Shown here in pieces: positions 35,121 through 43,928 of a stretch of 64,000 nucleotides of DNA. The first letter of the stretch is position 1; each line of letters opens with the position of its first letter. Source of the DNA: Ancylobacter defluvii (GTDB taxonomy: Bacteria; Pseudomonadota; Alphaproteobacteria; Rhizobiales; Xanthobacteraceae). The translations under genes and the position numbers were made by a program. The DNA is taken from assembly GCF_018390605.1 (NCBI RefSeq), contig NZ_JAHBGD010000026.1, positions 1 to 64,000 on the forward strand, given 5' to 3'. Below the pieces are notes generated by a model. That model worked only from the letters and a program-made list of their open reading frames with translations. It did no database searches and was not told where the DNA came from.

Positions 35121-35807
35121 TCAGGGCTTCGGCTTGGCCGGGGCGCCGGGCTTGGGCGCGGCGCCGTCCAGCTGTTTCATGGCGCCGGGCACGATCAGGC
35201 TCTCCACCCGGCCGCCCTCGATGCGCGAGGTGCCGGTGGTGAGATCGACCACCAGCCGCCGGCCGCGGATCACATTCTGGCCGGAGGTGAGCACCACCGG
35301 ATTGCCGGTCAACGTGATGCTGTTGGACTTGGTCTCGAACACGCCCTGGTCGCCGGTGGCCTGCTGTTCCTTGGTGGTGACGATCACCCCGCCATTGATC
35401 TCCAGCCGGCGGATGGAGGAGGAGCTGATCGGGCTGCCCGCCGCAGGAGCCGCCGCCGGATCGGCGCTGGCCGCGCCCGTGGCATCGGCCGCGCCCTTGG
35501 CGTCAGCCGCCGCCTTGGCGTCGCCGGCGCTCTTGCCGTCGTAGAACACCACCAGTTCGCGGGCGCGCATATTGGTGTCGCCCTGCTGCACCACGACATT
35601 GCCGGAGAAGATCGCCTTCTTCTCCTGGTCGCGCACTTCGAGGCTGTTGGCGTCGATCTTGATCGGCTGATCGCGATTGGCCGCGAAGCCCTGCAGGGCG
35701 TTGGGCACGTTCTGCACCTGCGCCACGGCCGGGCGGACGAGCAGCGCGACCGCGAAGGCGGGGGCAAGGGCGAGCAGGACGGCGGCGGAGCGGGACAAAG
35801 CGTGCAT
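35121..35807 (-). CDS. lptA: LPS transport periplasmic protein LptA
   Basis: This 228-residue protein has a signal peptide (LLALAPAFAVALLVRPAVAQ) and the OstA-like beta-jellyroll: QPIKIDANSLEVRDQEKKAIFSG, NVVVQQGDTNMRA, then GGVIVTTKEQQATGD and NVIRGRRLVVDL. LptA bridges the periplasm in LPS export. A low-complexity Ala/Asp-rich insert of about 35 residues (DAKAAADAKGAADATG) interrupts the domain after the YDGK strand, and a Pro/Lys tail closes it. Confidence 0.93.
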   Translation of the reverse strand: MHALSRSAAVLLALAPAFAVALLVRPAVAQVQNVPNALQGFAANRDQPIKIDANSLEVRDQEKKAIFSGNVVVQQGDTNMRARELVVFYDGKSAGDAKAAADAKGAADATGAASADPAAAPAAGSPISSSSIRRLEINGGVIVTTKEQQATGDQGVFETKSNSITLTGNPVVLTSGQNVIRGRRLVVDLTTGTSRIEGGRVESLIVPGAMKQLDGAAPKPGAPAKPKP

Positions 35808-35959
35808 GATCTATGTTTATCCGGCTGCGTGCAGGCATTCAATGGGCAGCGGACCGGATCGGACCGCCGATCCGACCGGCGCGACGGCATTGCCACCGCC
35901 GAAGGCACCGAGGATCGCCGGATCGCGGGTCACGGCATCCTGCGTCACGGCATCCCGTA

Positions 35960-36730
35960 TCACGGTATCGCCTGCGTCGCGCGCGGGACGGAGGCGGGAT
36001 CCAGCGCCACCGCGGTGGACGCCGGCCGGGCTTCGGCCTTGTCCTGCGGTAGCTTGAACACCAGCGAGACATTGCCGGTGAACAGCGCCCGCGCATCCTT
36101 CTGCGTCACTTCCATGCGGTCGGCGGTCAGCCGCGCATCGGTGGAGGTGAGCTCGACCGGGTTATCGCTGACCAGCCGCCCCTCGCGCATGCTGATCGCC
36201 GCGTCCTGCAGCTTGCCGGCATAGCCGGCATTGGTGGCGAAGGTGATGCCCTCGCCGAGATGAATGTCCTGGGTCTTGGTGTCGTAGCTGCCGATCCTGG
36301 CGGTCAGCTTGGCCCAGCCCTGCTCGGCGAGCTCGATGCGCGCATTGATCATGTCGAGATCGATGCGGTTCGGTGTGGTCAGGTCCTGCGACGCCGATTC
36401 GGCGGTGAGGTTGTAGCCGCGATTATCGTCGGTGAACCCGTTGAGCTTGGGGAACTCCATCTTGATGCGGCTGCCGGACAGCGAGGCCCGGCCGAGTTCC
36501 ACCGGCAGGTTCACCGGCAGACGGAACGGATCCAGCCAGGCAAGACCGCCGATGATCGCCGCGCACAGCAGCACCAGCACCGGCATGCCGCGCCGGAACA
36601 GGCGCACCCAGCGGCTATGGCTGGCGGCCTCGCGGAAGCGCTGGCTCGCAACGACGGCGCGACGCGGCTGCGGCGCCATGTTTGCCGACCCCGACGCGCT
36701 CCGCTCGGCGGATGTGATCTGACGATTCAT
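35960..36730 (-). CDS. lptC: LPS export protein LptC
   Basis: This protein of about 256 residues has an N-terminal cytoplasmic tail, one membrane helix (GMPVLVLLCAAIIGGLAWL) and a periplasmic LptC/OstA-like domain (FPKLNGFTDDNRGYNLTAESA, NARIELAEQGW, GEGITFATNAGYAG). It docks to LptBFG and hands LPS to LptA. A GTG at 36742 is an alternative start. It ends 152 bases before lptA. Confidence 0.92.
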   Translation of the reverse strand: MNRQITSAERSASGSANMAPQPRRAVVASQRFREAASHSRWVRLFRRGMPVLVLLCAAIIGGLAWLDPFRLPVNLPVELGRASLSGSRIKMEFPKLNGFTDDNRGYNLTAESASQDLTTPNRIDLDMINARIELAEQGWAKLTARIGSYDTKTQDIHLGEGITFATNAGYAGKLQDAAISMREGRLVSDNPVELTSTDARLTADRMEVTQKDARALFTGNVSLVFKLPQDKAEARPASTAVALDPASVPRATQAIP

Positions 36731-36853
36731 GAGTTGAGGCACGTCCCCGGTCGCCGGCCCCTCCAGCGGCGCCTAAAATGGCAACTCAACCCCCACCATG
36801 CAAGCCGCGCCGGCCGCCGGGGCGGGCACAAAGACGCAAGCCCTTGATCGCGT

Positions 36854-37486
36854 TCAGCTATGCGCGAAAATATCCTCTTCCGGCCAACCGGCGAGATCGA
36901 GCGCCGCCCGAGTGGGCAGGAAACGGAAGCAGGATTCGGCGAGCGCGGTGCGCCCCTCGCGCGCCAGCATGGCGGCAAGCTTGTCGCGGATGGCGTGCAG
37001 GTACAGCACGTCGGAAGCGGCGTATTGCAGCTGGGCATCGGTGAGGTCGGCCGCCGCCCAGTCAGAGCTCTGCTGCTGCTTCGACAGATCGATGCCGAGC
37101 AGTTCGCGGGCGAGTTCCTTGAGCCCGTGGCGATCCGTATAGGTGCGGACCAGCTTGGAGGCGATCTTGGTGCACCAGATCGGCTCGACCGCGACGCCGA
37201 AGGCCTTGCCGAGCACCGCGACATCGAAGCGGGCGAAGTGGAACAGCTTGGAGATGCCGGGATCGGCGAGCAGGGCCTCGAGGTTGGGCGCGCTGCCGGG
37301 CCCGGCGCCGGCCGGGATCTGCACCACGTCAGCCGAGCCGTCGCCCGGCGAGAGCTGCACCACGCACAGCCGGTCGCGATGCGGATTGAGGCCGAGCGTC
37401 TCGGTGTCGATCGCCACGAAGGGCGACTTTTCCGGCGAATAGCGCGACAGATCGACGAGGTCGCCGCGATGCAGGCGGATGGTCAT
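36854..37486 (-). CDS. rnd: Ribonuclease D (short, DEDDy 3'-5' exonuclease)
   Basis: This 210-residue protein carries the DEDD signature: Exo I FVAIDTETLG, Exo II KLFHFARFDVAVLG, and Exo III QLQYAASDVLYLHAI with the tyrosine of the DEDDy group. It is the short alphaproteobacterial ribonuclease D that lacks HRDC domains, acting in RNA 3' trimming. It lies upstream of lptC on the same strand, the usual rhizobial order. Confidence 0.94.
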   Translation of the reverse strand: MTIRLHRGDLVDLSRYSPEKSPFVAIDTETLGLNPHRDRLCVVQLSPGDGSADVVQIPAGAGPGSAPNLEALLADPGISKLFHFARFDVAVLGKAFGVAVEPIWCTKIASKLVRTYTDRHGLKELARELLGIDLSKQQQSSDWAAADLTDAQLQYAASDVLYLHAIRDKLAAMLAREGRTALAESCFRFLPTRAALDLAGWPEEDIFAHS

Positions 37487-37553
37487 GAGCTCGGCCCTTT
37501 ATGCGATGGCGGGTGATTATCACCGGCCACCGGCGCGAACAACCTCGCCCTGC

Positions 37554-38501
37554 TCAACCGACGAGCGCCTGCAGGACGAAGCCGGCGAACAGCACCAGGC
37601 CGGCGTCGCGGTTGGAACGGAACAGCTTGAGGCACAGCGCCGGGTCGTCGATGTCGAGCCGCGCCACCTGCCAGGCGAGATGGGCGGCGAACAGCGCCGC
37701 CCCGGCATAGGCGAAGATGCCGCCGCCGGCCGCCGCCACCGCCGCCGCGATCAGCAGCGCCGCGCCGGCATAGAAGCCGGCCAGCCAGGGCCGTGTCGCC
37801 TGCGCGAACAGCCGGGCGGAGGACTTCACCCCGACGACCTCGTCGTCGGCGCGGTCCTGATGCGCGTAGATGGTGTCGTAGCCGATCACCCACAGGATGC
37901 TGCCGGCATAGAGCAGCAGCGCCGCCGGCGGCAGCGCCTGCATCAAGGCCGCGAACCCCATCAGCGCGCCCCAGGAGAAGCACAGCCCCAGCACCGCCTG
38001 CGGGATCCAGATCACCCGCTTCATCAACGGATAGACGGCGACGATGCCGAGCGAGGACAGCGCGGTGACCTGGGCGAAACGCGGCAGGCAGAGCAGGACC
38101 AGAAGCCCCACCAGCGCCTGCATCGCCAGGAAGGCGAAAGCGGCGATCAGGCTTACCTGCCCCGAGGGCAGCGGCCGCGAGCGGGTGCGCTCGACCTTGC
38201 CGTCAATGTCGCGGTCGAGAATGTCGTTCCAGGTGCAGCCGGCGCCGCGCATGGCCACCGCGCCCAGCGCGAACAGCACGATATAGGCCAGCGCCGCCGG
38301 GAAATCGGGCGACAGGCCGTCGGCCCGCAAGGTGCGGGCGGCGAGCGCCACCGACCACCAGCAGGGGATCAGCAGCAGCCAGGAGCCGATCGGCCGGTCA
38401 AGCCGGGCGAGCCGCAGATAAGGACGCGCAAAGGCGGGAGCGACGCGCTCCACCCAATTGCCGGCGGCATCGGCGGGAGCGGCAGCGGCGGGAGCCGTCA
38501 T
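37554..38501 (-). CDS. ubiA: 4-hydroxybenzoate polyprenyltransferase
   Basis: This 315-residue integral membrane enzyme of ubiquinone synthesis joins a polyprenyl chain to 4-hydroxybenzoate. The first Asp-rich motif is NDILDRDIDGKVERTRSRPL, the second is DTIYAHQDRADD, both binding the diphosphate through magnesium. Seven to nine membrane helices can be seen. It begins MTAPAAAAPADAAGNWVERV and is the upstream end of the minus-strand run. Confidence 0.95.
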   Translation of the reverse strand: MTAPAAAAPADAAGNWVERVAPAFARPYLRLARLDRPIGSWLLLIPCWWSVALAARTLRADGLSPDFPAALAYIVLFALGAVAMRGAGCTWNDILDRDIDGKVERTRSRPLPSGQVSLIAAFAFLAMQALVGLLVLLCLPRFAQVTALSSLGIVAVYPLMKRVIWIPQAVLGLCFSWGALMGFAALMQALPPAALLLYAGSILWVIGYDTIYAHQDRADDEVVGVKSSARLFAQATRPWLAGFYAGAALLIAAAVAAAGGGIFAYAGAALFAAHLAWQVARLDIDDPALCLKLFRSNRDAGLVLFAGFVLQALVG

Positions 38502-38521
38502 GCTGTGCGACGCGGAGACGG

Positions 38522-39304
38522 TCAGCGCAGCGCGCTGCCGCCGAGCGTGTCAAACACGCCACCGGGCTTGTTGGCGCTGACGCCGGGCAATCCGCTCGAC
38601 AGGCCGAGGCCGGCGGCGACCGCACCCTGCTGCGGCGGGCCGGAGGGACCGCTGCCCCCGCCGGACTGCATGTCCGCCGCCACCTTGCAGACCTTGTCGC
38701 GCACGCCGGAAATGCTGGTGGTGTTCTCGCGCAGCTTGGTCAGCACCTCATCGGGCACGCCGCATTTGGTCTTGTTGGTGCGCAGATAGGTAAGGAACTT
38801 CTGCTGCGAACTGGCGAAGTTGCGGAACAGCGGGCAGAGCTCGGAGGGCGGCAGCTTCTTCTTGGTCGCGGCCTGAAGGGCGCCGCCGCGCGCCTCGATA
38901 TCCGTGCGCAGCTTGCCCACATTGGTCTGGCAATCCGCCATGTCGGCGCTGGGCTGCTGCACCATGCCGCCGGGCATCGTCATGCTCGGCGCCGCGGACG
39001 GCGCGGCAAGCGACGGCGATGACAGCGAGGGAGAGGCCAGGCCGGCACTGCCGAGATCCGGGTCCACCCCCCCCAGCGATGGCGCCGGGGCCGGCGTCGC
39101 CGCCGGAGCGGCGGTCGCTGCCGGGGCGGGGGTGGCGCTGACGGCCGGAGGCGAAGACTCGGTGCTGCCACCCGGCGTGCCGATCCATTGCGCACCGGCC
39201 GAGCTCACCGCCAGCGCCACGCCGGTCGCGGCTGCGAGGCCGATGAAGGCGACACGCGCCGCGCGAAGGCTGGCCCGATGGCCGTCGCAAATCTGAGGTG
39301 TCAT
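38522..39304 (-). CDS. Hypothetical exported Ala/Pro-rich protein
   Basis: This 260-residue protein has a signal-like hydrophobic segment (AARVAFIGLAAATGVALAVSSAGAQ) and a low-complexity linker of Ala, Pro, Thr and Ser (TPAPAATAAPAATPAPAPS). A conserved-looking C-terminal domain of about 90 residues has four cysteines in MADCQTNVGKLRTDIEARGG, LCPLFRNFASSQQKFL, NKTKCGVPDE and DKVCKVAADMQ. Such proteins occur widely in Rhizobiales without known function; the cysteines probably form disulfides in the periplasm. Divergent from rsmE. Confidence 0.8.
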   Translation of the reverse strand: MTPQICDGHRASLRAARVAFIGLAAATGVALAVSSAGAQWIGTPGGSTESSPPAVSATPAPAATAAPAATPAPAPSLGGVDPDLGSAGLASPSLSSPSLAAPSAAPSMTMPGGMVQQPSADMADCQTNVGKLRTDIEARGGALQAATKKKLPPSELCPLFRNFASSQQKFLTYLRTNKTKCGVPDEVLTKLRENTTSISGVRDKVCKVAADMQSGGGSGPSGPPQQGAVAAGLGLSSGLPGVSANKPGGVFDTLGGSALR

Positions 39305-39433
39305 TCCGTCTTCCGCTGAAGGGACGTCGCTTACCAAGCGTGATACAGAGGCCTGAAAGATAGGGCAATATCACGGCAGAATGGTTAATTCCGACTGCTG
39401 TCGCCACTCACATAGCCAGATGCAGGCAGACTT

Positions 39434-40198
39434 ATGGCGCGCATGCGCGGCGAATCCGCCGAAGCCGAGACCTACGACTTCCGCGCCCAGCGACTCTTCG
39501 TGCCCGACGCGCTTGGCGAAGGCGCCGAGATCCGCCTCGACCGCGACCGGGCGCATTACGTCGCCGACGTCATCCGGCTGGAGCCGGGCGCGGCGCTGCA
39601 CCTGTTCAACGGCCGCGACGGCGAGTGGCGGGCGGTGCGCCAGAGTGCGGGAAAACGCGACGTCGTCTTACGTTGCGAGAGCCGGCTGCGGGCGCAGACG
39701 CCGCTTGCCGCCCTCGACTACGTCTTCGCGCCGCTGAAACATGCCCGGCTCGACTACATGGTGCAGAAGGCGGTGGAGATGGGCGCCGGACGACTGGTGC
39801 CGGTGATCACCCGCCACACCCAGGCGACCCGCGTGAACACCGATCGCATGCGGGCGAACGTGGTCGAGGCCGCCGAGCAGTGCGGCATTCTCGCCGTGCC
39901 GGAGGTCGCCGAGCCGCTCGCCTTCGAGCGCTGGCTGGCCGGGATCGAACACGAAAAAGTGATTCTATTTTGTGACGAAGCCGCCGGGCCGGGAGACCCG
40001 GTAGCGAAGATCCGCGATGCCGGCGCCGCGCCGCTGGCGGTGCTGGTCGGACCCGAGGGCGGCTTTGCCGAAATCGAGCGCCGGATGCTTGTCGCGCACG
40101 ATAGAACCATCAGTCTTTCGCTCGGGGCCCGCATCCTGCGCGCCGATACCGCGGCGGTGGCGGCGCTCGCTTTGGTCGGCGCTGCGCGGCCTGAATGA
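39434..40198 (+). CDS. rsmE: 16S rRNA (uracil(1498)-N(3))-methyltransferase
   Basis: This 254-residue SPOUT-class methyltransferase methylates U1498 of 16S rRNA. It has a PUA-like N-terminal domain (RLFVPDALGEGAEI, HYVADVIRLEPGAALHLFNG) and a knotted C-terminal domain with VLVGPEGGFAEIE and LSLGARILRADTA, the cofactor loops. The start could also be Met4. It precedes gshA by 120 bases. Confidence 0.95.
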   Translation: MARMRGESAEAETYDFRAQRLFVPDALGEGAEIRLDRDRAHYVADVIRLEPGAALHLFNGRDGEWRAVRQSAGKRDVVLRCESRLRAQTPLAALDYVFAPLKHARLDYMVQKAVEMGAGRLVPVITRHTQATRVNTDRMRANVVEAAEQCGILAVPEVAEPLAFERWLAGIEHEKVILFCDEAAGPGDPVAKIRDAGAAPLAVLVGPEGGFAEIERRMLVAHDRTISLSLGARILRADTAAVAALALVGAARPE

Positions 40199-40318
40199 CG
40201 CTGCGTAAGGCTGCGAATAACACGGCGGAATGACGGTATTTCACCGATTTGCGTTGCCTCTCGGCCTGTGTATGTTCTCGCGCCCCAATTGGCGCTGCCC
40301 GAGCCCGCCGGAGTTCCC

Positions 40319-41689
40319 ATGGCGCGAGACCAGATCGATACCCAGCCCATCGAAAGCCGCGACGAACTGGTCGCCTGGCTGGAGGCGGGCTGCAAGGCGC
40401 CGCAGCGATTCCGCATCGGCACCGAGCACGAGAAATTTCCCTTCACCCTGAAGGGCCACGATCCGGTTCCCTATGAGGGCGCGAACGGCATACGCGCCCT
40501 GCTCGACGGCATGCAGGCGCTGAACGGCTGGGAGCCGATCATGGAGGGCGAGGCGATCATCGGCCTCGCCGACACCATCGGCGGCGGCGCGATCTCGCTG
40601 GAGCCGGGCGGGCAGTTCGAGCTTTCCGGTGCGCCGCTGGCCTCGATCCACGAGACCTGCGCCGAGGTGAACGGGCATCTCGAGCAGGTGCGGGAAGTGG
40701 CGACGCCGCTCGGCTTCGGCTTTCTCGGCCTCGGCATGAGCCCGAAATGGACGCTGAAACAGACGCCGGTAATGCCCAAGGGGCGCTATCGCATCATGGC
40801 AGACTACATGCCGAAGGTCGGCACGCACGGCCTCGACATGATGTTCCGCACCTGCACCGTGCAGGTGAATCTCGATTTCGCCTCCGAAGCCGACATGGTG
40901 AAGAAGCTGCGCGTCGGCGTCGCCTTGCAGCCGGTCGCCACCGCGCTGTTCGCCAACTCGCCCTTCACCGAAGGCAAGCCGAACGGCTTCCTCTCCTTCC
41001 GCTCGGAGATCTGGCGCGATACCGACAATGCCCGCGCCGGCATGCTGCCCTTCGCCTTCGAGGACGGCATGAGCTTCGAGCGCTATGTCGACTATGCGCT
41101 CGACGTGCCGATGTACTTCATCAAGCGCGGCGACAGCTATATCGACGTCGCCGGCTCGTCCTTCCGCGACCTGATGGCCCGCAAGCATCCGGCGCTGCCC
41201 GGCGAGGGGCCGACGGTGTCGGACTGGGCCAACCATCTCTCGACGATCTTCCCCGAGGTGCGGCTGAAGCGCTATCTCGAAATGCGCGGCGCCGATGCCG
41301 GTTCCTGGAAGAACCTCTGCGCGCTGCCGGCCTTGTGGACCGGGCTCTATTACGACACCACCAGCCTCGACGCCGCCTGGGATCTGGCGAAGGGTTGGAG
41401 CGCCGAGCAGCGGCAGCAGCTGCGCGACGACGTGCCGAGGCTCGGCTTCGACGCCGAGATCGCCGGCCGGCCGATGCTGGAACTGGCACGCGAGGTGGTC
41501 GCCATCTCCCGCGCCGGGCTCGAGCGCCGCGACATGCGCGACAGCCAGGGTCGAGACGAGACCCGCTTCCTGAAGCCGCTGGAGGAGAGCCTGGCGCTCG
41601 GCACCACCCCGGCCGAGCGGCTGCTGGAGCGCTATCGCGGCCCATGGGGCGGCTCGGTGGATCCGGTGTTCGTCGAGGATGCCTACTGA
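40319..41689 (+). CDS. gshA: Glutamate-cysteine ligase, plant/alphaproteobacterial type
   Basis: This 456-residue ligase makes gamma-glutamylcysteine, the first step of glutathione synthesis. It belongs to the plant-like type: FRIGTEHEKFPF at the N-terminus, SLEPGGQFELSGAPL, HFxFxGxMxPKW-like GLGMSPKWTLKQTPVMPKGRY and MFRTCTVQVNLDF. Two cysteines of the redox switch in plant enzymes are not both evident. The ATG at 40319 is chosen over 40268 because residues before MARDQIDTQ look non-native. Confidence 0.95.
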   Translation: MARDQIDTQPIESRDELVAWLEAGCKAPQRFRIGTEHEKFPFTLKGHDPVPYEGANGIRALLDGMQALNGWEPIMEGEAIIGLADTIGGGAISLEPGGQFELSGAPLASIHETCAEVNGHLEQVREVATPLGFGFLGLGMSPKWTLKQTPVMPKGRYRIMADYMPKVGTHGLDMMFRTCTVQVNLDFASEADMVKKLRVGVALQPVATALFANSPFTEGKPNGFLSFRSEIWRDTDNARAGMLPFAFEDGMSFERYVDYALDVPMYFIKRGDSYIDVAGSSFRDLMARKHPALPGEGPTVSDWANHLSTIFPEVRLKRYLEMRGADAGSWKNLCALPALWTGLYYDTTSLDAAWDLAKGWSAEQRQQLRDDVPRLGFDAEIAGRPMLELAREVVAISRAGLERRDMRDSQGRDETRFLKPLEESLALGTTPAERLLERYRGPWGGSVDPVFVEDAY

Positions 41690-41735
41690 GGGCGCCCGAG
41701 GCGCCGGCCTTCCCGGCTCTCAGCCTTCCAGTTCC

Positions 41736-42155
41736 TCAGCCTTCCCACGAGCCGGCGCGGTAGGTGCCGACGCTCCACAGATGGCCTTCCGGGTCGCGCA
41801 CGGTGAATTCGCGCGAACCATAGGGGGTGTCGTAGAGGTTGATGACCACCTTGGCGCCGGCGGTCCGCGCCCGTACCCACAGCGCATCGGTATCCGGCGC
41901 CACCAGATAGACGCCCTGGGTGACGCCGCCGGCGGCAGCCGGGCTCACCATGCCCAGCGTATCCTCCTTGGCGCCGCCCAGCATGATGGCCGAGCTGCCG
42001 AGCCGCAGCTCGGCATGGGCGACGCCGCCCTCGCCATCGTCGACCACCAGGATCGGCGCGAAGCCGAAGGCCCGGCCGAGCCAGTCGATCGCCGCGCGCG
42101 GATCGGCATAACGCAGGAACGGCACGATATCGCCGGGTACGGGACTGGTTGCCAT
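41736..42155 (-). CDS. VOC family protein (glyoxalase/bleomycin-resistance fold)
   Basis: This 139-residue protein has two beta-alpha-beta-beta-beta units: VPFLRYADPRAAIDWLGRAFGF, then AHAELRLGSSAIML, and the second unit with TPYGSREFTVRDPEGHLWSVG. The closing DPEGHLWSVGTY is typical of the VOC superfamily members annotated as bleomycin-resistance or lactoylglutathione-lyase-like. The ligand is unknown. Convergent with gshA. Confidence 0.88.
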   Translation of the reverse strand: MATSPVPGDIVPFLRYADPRAAIDWLGRAFGFAPILVVDDGEGGVAHAELRLGSSAIMLGGAKEDTLGMVSPAAAGGVTQGVYLVAPDTDALWVRARTAGAKVVINLYDTPYGSREFTVRDPEGHLWSVGTYRAGSWEG

Positions 42156-42227
42156 CGCGGCCTCCCTGAAGCCTTCGCCTGTGACGCTTGCTTCGCCACA
42201 ACGGATGCCGCGAGGCGAGGTTCCGCC

Positions 42228-43112
42228 TTACTCCGCCGCGATGGCCGCTTCCGAGATGTTGTCGAGCCCCTGCACGATGTGATCGGCGAGCGCGTCGGCG
42301 AGCACCGAAGGCTCATGCCGGTTGCGCACCAGGCCGATGCGGCAGGGCGCCAGCGCCGGAAAGCCGTCGGCCGGGCCGAGCACCCGCATGCCGGGGCGCA
42401 GGCCGGATTCCGGCAGCACCGAGATGGCGAGCCCGGCCAGCACCGCCGCCGAGACCGCGGTCGAGTTGGAGGAGGTGTAGAGGATGCGGAACGGCCTGCC
42501 CAGCGCCTGCAGCTGGGCGATCGATTCCCGCCGCCAGTTGCAGCTCTGCCGGCCGAGCGCCAGCGGCAGCGGCTCTTCCAGATGGGTCGAATGCCGGCTC
42601 GAGCCGATCCACAGCAGTTGCTCGCGGCGGATGATCTCGGTCTCGCGGGCGATCATCTCGCAATCTGTGATGATGGCGAGGTCGAGATCGCCGGTGTCGA
42701 TGCGATCGATCAGATCTGTTGATGGATCGCACACCACGGTCAGCTCGACATTGGGGTGGGTACGCGAGAACCGCGCCATGATTTCCGGCAGATAGCGGTC
42801 GGCGTAATCGTCCGGCACGCCCAGCCGCACGCGGCCGGAAAGCTCGGCATTGCTGAGGCTCGCCACCGCTTCCATGTTCAGCTTGACGATGCGGCGGGCG
42901 TAATCCAGCAAACGCTCGCCCTCGTCGGTGAGACGCGAGGCGCGCCCGTCGCGGGCGAAGATCGGCTTGCCGACCCGCTCCTCCAGCCGCTTCATCTGCA
43001 TCGAGACCGCCGACTGGGTCTTGTGCACCACGTCGGAAGCCTTGGTGAAGCTGCCGGTCTCGGCGATAGTTATGAATGTTCTTAATTGATCAATGTCGAG
43101 CAGGGCGGTCAT
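42228..43112 (-). CDS. LysR family transcriptional regulator
   Basis: This 294-residue regulator has a winged helix-turn-helix (DIDQLRTFITIAETGSFTKA, SAVSMQMKRLEERVG, ARDGRASRLTDEGERLL) and an effector domain (RVRLGVPDDYADRYLPEIM). The ATG at 43112 has GAGG six bases before it; an ATG twelve bases earlier lacks a ribosome site. Divergent from the DUF1127 gene, a pairing seen in many Rhizobiales, so that gene is a likely target. Confidence 0.92.
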   Translation of the reverse strand: MTALLDIDQLRTFITIAETGSFTKASDVVHKTQSAVSMQMKRLEERVGKPIFARDGRASRLTDEGERLLDYARRIVKLNMEAVASLSNAELSGRVRLGVPDDYADRYLPEIMARFSRTHPNVELTVVCDPSTDLIDRIDTGDLDLAIITDCEMIARETEIIRREQLLWIGSSRHSTHLEEPLPLALGRQSCNWRRESIAQLQALGRPFRILYTSSNSTAVSAAVLAGLAISVLPESGLRPGMRVLGPADGFPALAPCRIGLVRNRHEPSVLADALADHIVQGLDNISEAAIAAE

Positions 43113-43303
43113 GCCGGGCCTCATCGCGCGCTATCATCAAGATCAATGATAACTCGGATCATAAACATTCGCTAGTGTGATCATTCGATCTCCCGCATAA
43201 CCATCCCGTCGCGAACGGGTGACGGCGAATTCGGGTGGGCGCGGGACGCGCCATCAGCGAAAAAGCCCACACCGCCGCGCGACCGACGCAGATGGAGGAA
43301 TCG

Positions 43304-43678
43304 ATGTCGTACATGGGCGAAGTCCGCAGAACCGCGTTCTCATCCTTCGGTACCGCCGCCAGCGGACTGCTGGCCGGCGCCTTTGTCAACCTCGTGCGTA
43401 TTGCCAAGGCGGTGCACCGCCGCAGCCTGCTCAACCAGCTCGGCGATTTCGACGACCGCATGCTGAAGGATATCGGACTCACGCGCGCCGACCTTCGCGA
43501 TGCCGCCTCGGGCCCGGTCTGGCAGGACCCGACCAGCATGCTCGTCGTCCGCGCCGTCGAGCGCCGTGCCGGCCATCGGCAGGCGATGCGTGCGAGCCTG
43601 GACGCGACACGTCCGCATTCCGGCCCCCGCGCCACCGAACCCAATACCGCCCCCCGCGAAGCCGCCGGGTGCCATTGA
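43304..43678 (+). CDS. DUF1127 domain protein
   Basis: This 124-residue protein has the DUF1127 core (LLNQLGDFDDRMLKDIGLTRADLRDA), an arginine-rich motif known in short rhizobial proteins that bind RNA and affect phosphate, carbon or stress responses. An N-terminal hydrophobic patch and a disordered Pro/Arg-rich tail surround it. The ATG at 43304 follows GGAGGAATCG directly; Met at 43292 is less likely. Divergent from a LysR gene. Confidence 0.88.
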   Translation: MSYMGEVRRTAFSSFGTAASGLLAGAFVNLVRIAKAVHRRSLLNQLGDFDDRMLKDIGLTRADLRDAASGPVWQDPTSMLVVRAVERRAGHRQAMRASLDATRPHSGPRATEPNTAPREAAGCH

Positions 43679-43680
43679 TC

Positions 43681-43743
43681 ATGCCGGGCCGAAAACCCGC
43701 AGCCAGCTTCGGCGGTTCCTATCCCCTTATGCCGCCTAACTGA
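43681..43743 (+). CDS. Possible 20-residue small protein
   Basis: Two bases after the DUF1127 stop, an ATG opens a frame of 20 codons: MPGRKPAASFGGSYPLMPPN, which ends at the foot of a strong terminator hairpin. There is no separate ribosome site, so it would depend on reinitiation. It may be chance. Confidence 0.3.
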   Translation: MPGRKPAASFGGSYPLMPPN

Positions 43744-43772
43744 GCCCGCCGGTCCGCCCGGCGGGCTTTTTT
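43743..43772 (+). terminator. Rho-independent terminator
   Basis: AGCCCGCC pairs with GGCGGGCT around a short loop, followed by six T residues. It should end the DUF1127 transcript. Confidence 0.85.
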
Positions 43773-43928
43773 CATGCCCGCGACCTGCCTGCGTGGGCCG
43801 GCATGAGCTTGCAGACGCGAAATCCTCGCATTGCAGCCCACGCAATGGAGATGACGGCGGAAACGGCCATATGAGGGCGGCCGGCGGCAAGCCGGTCCGT
43901 TACCTCACGCATTCAGGGCATCCGCGTC

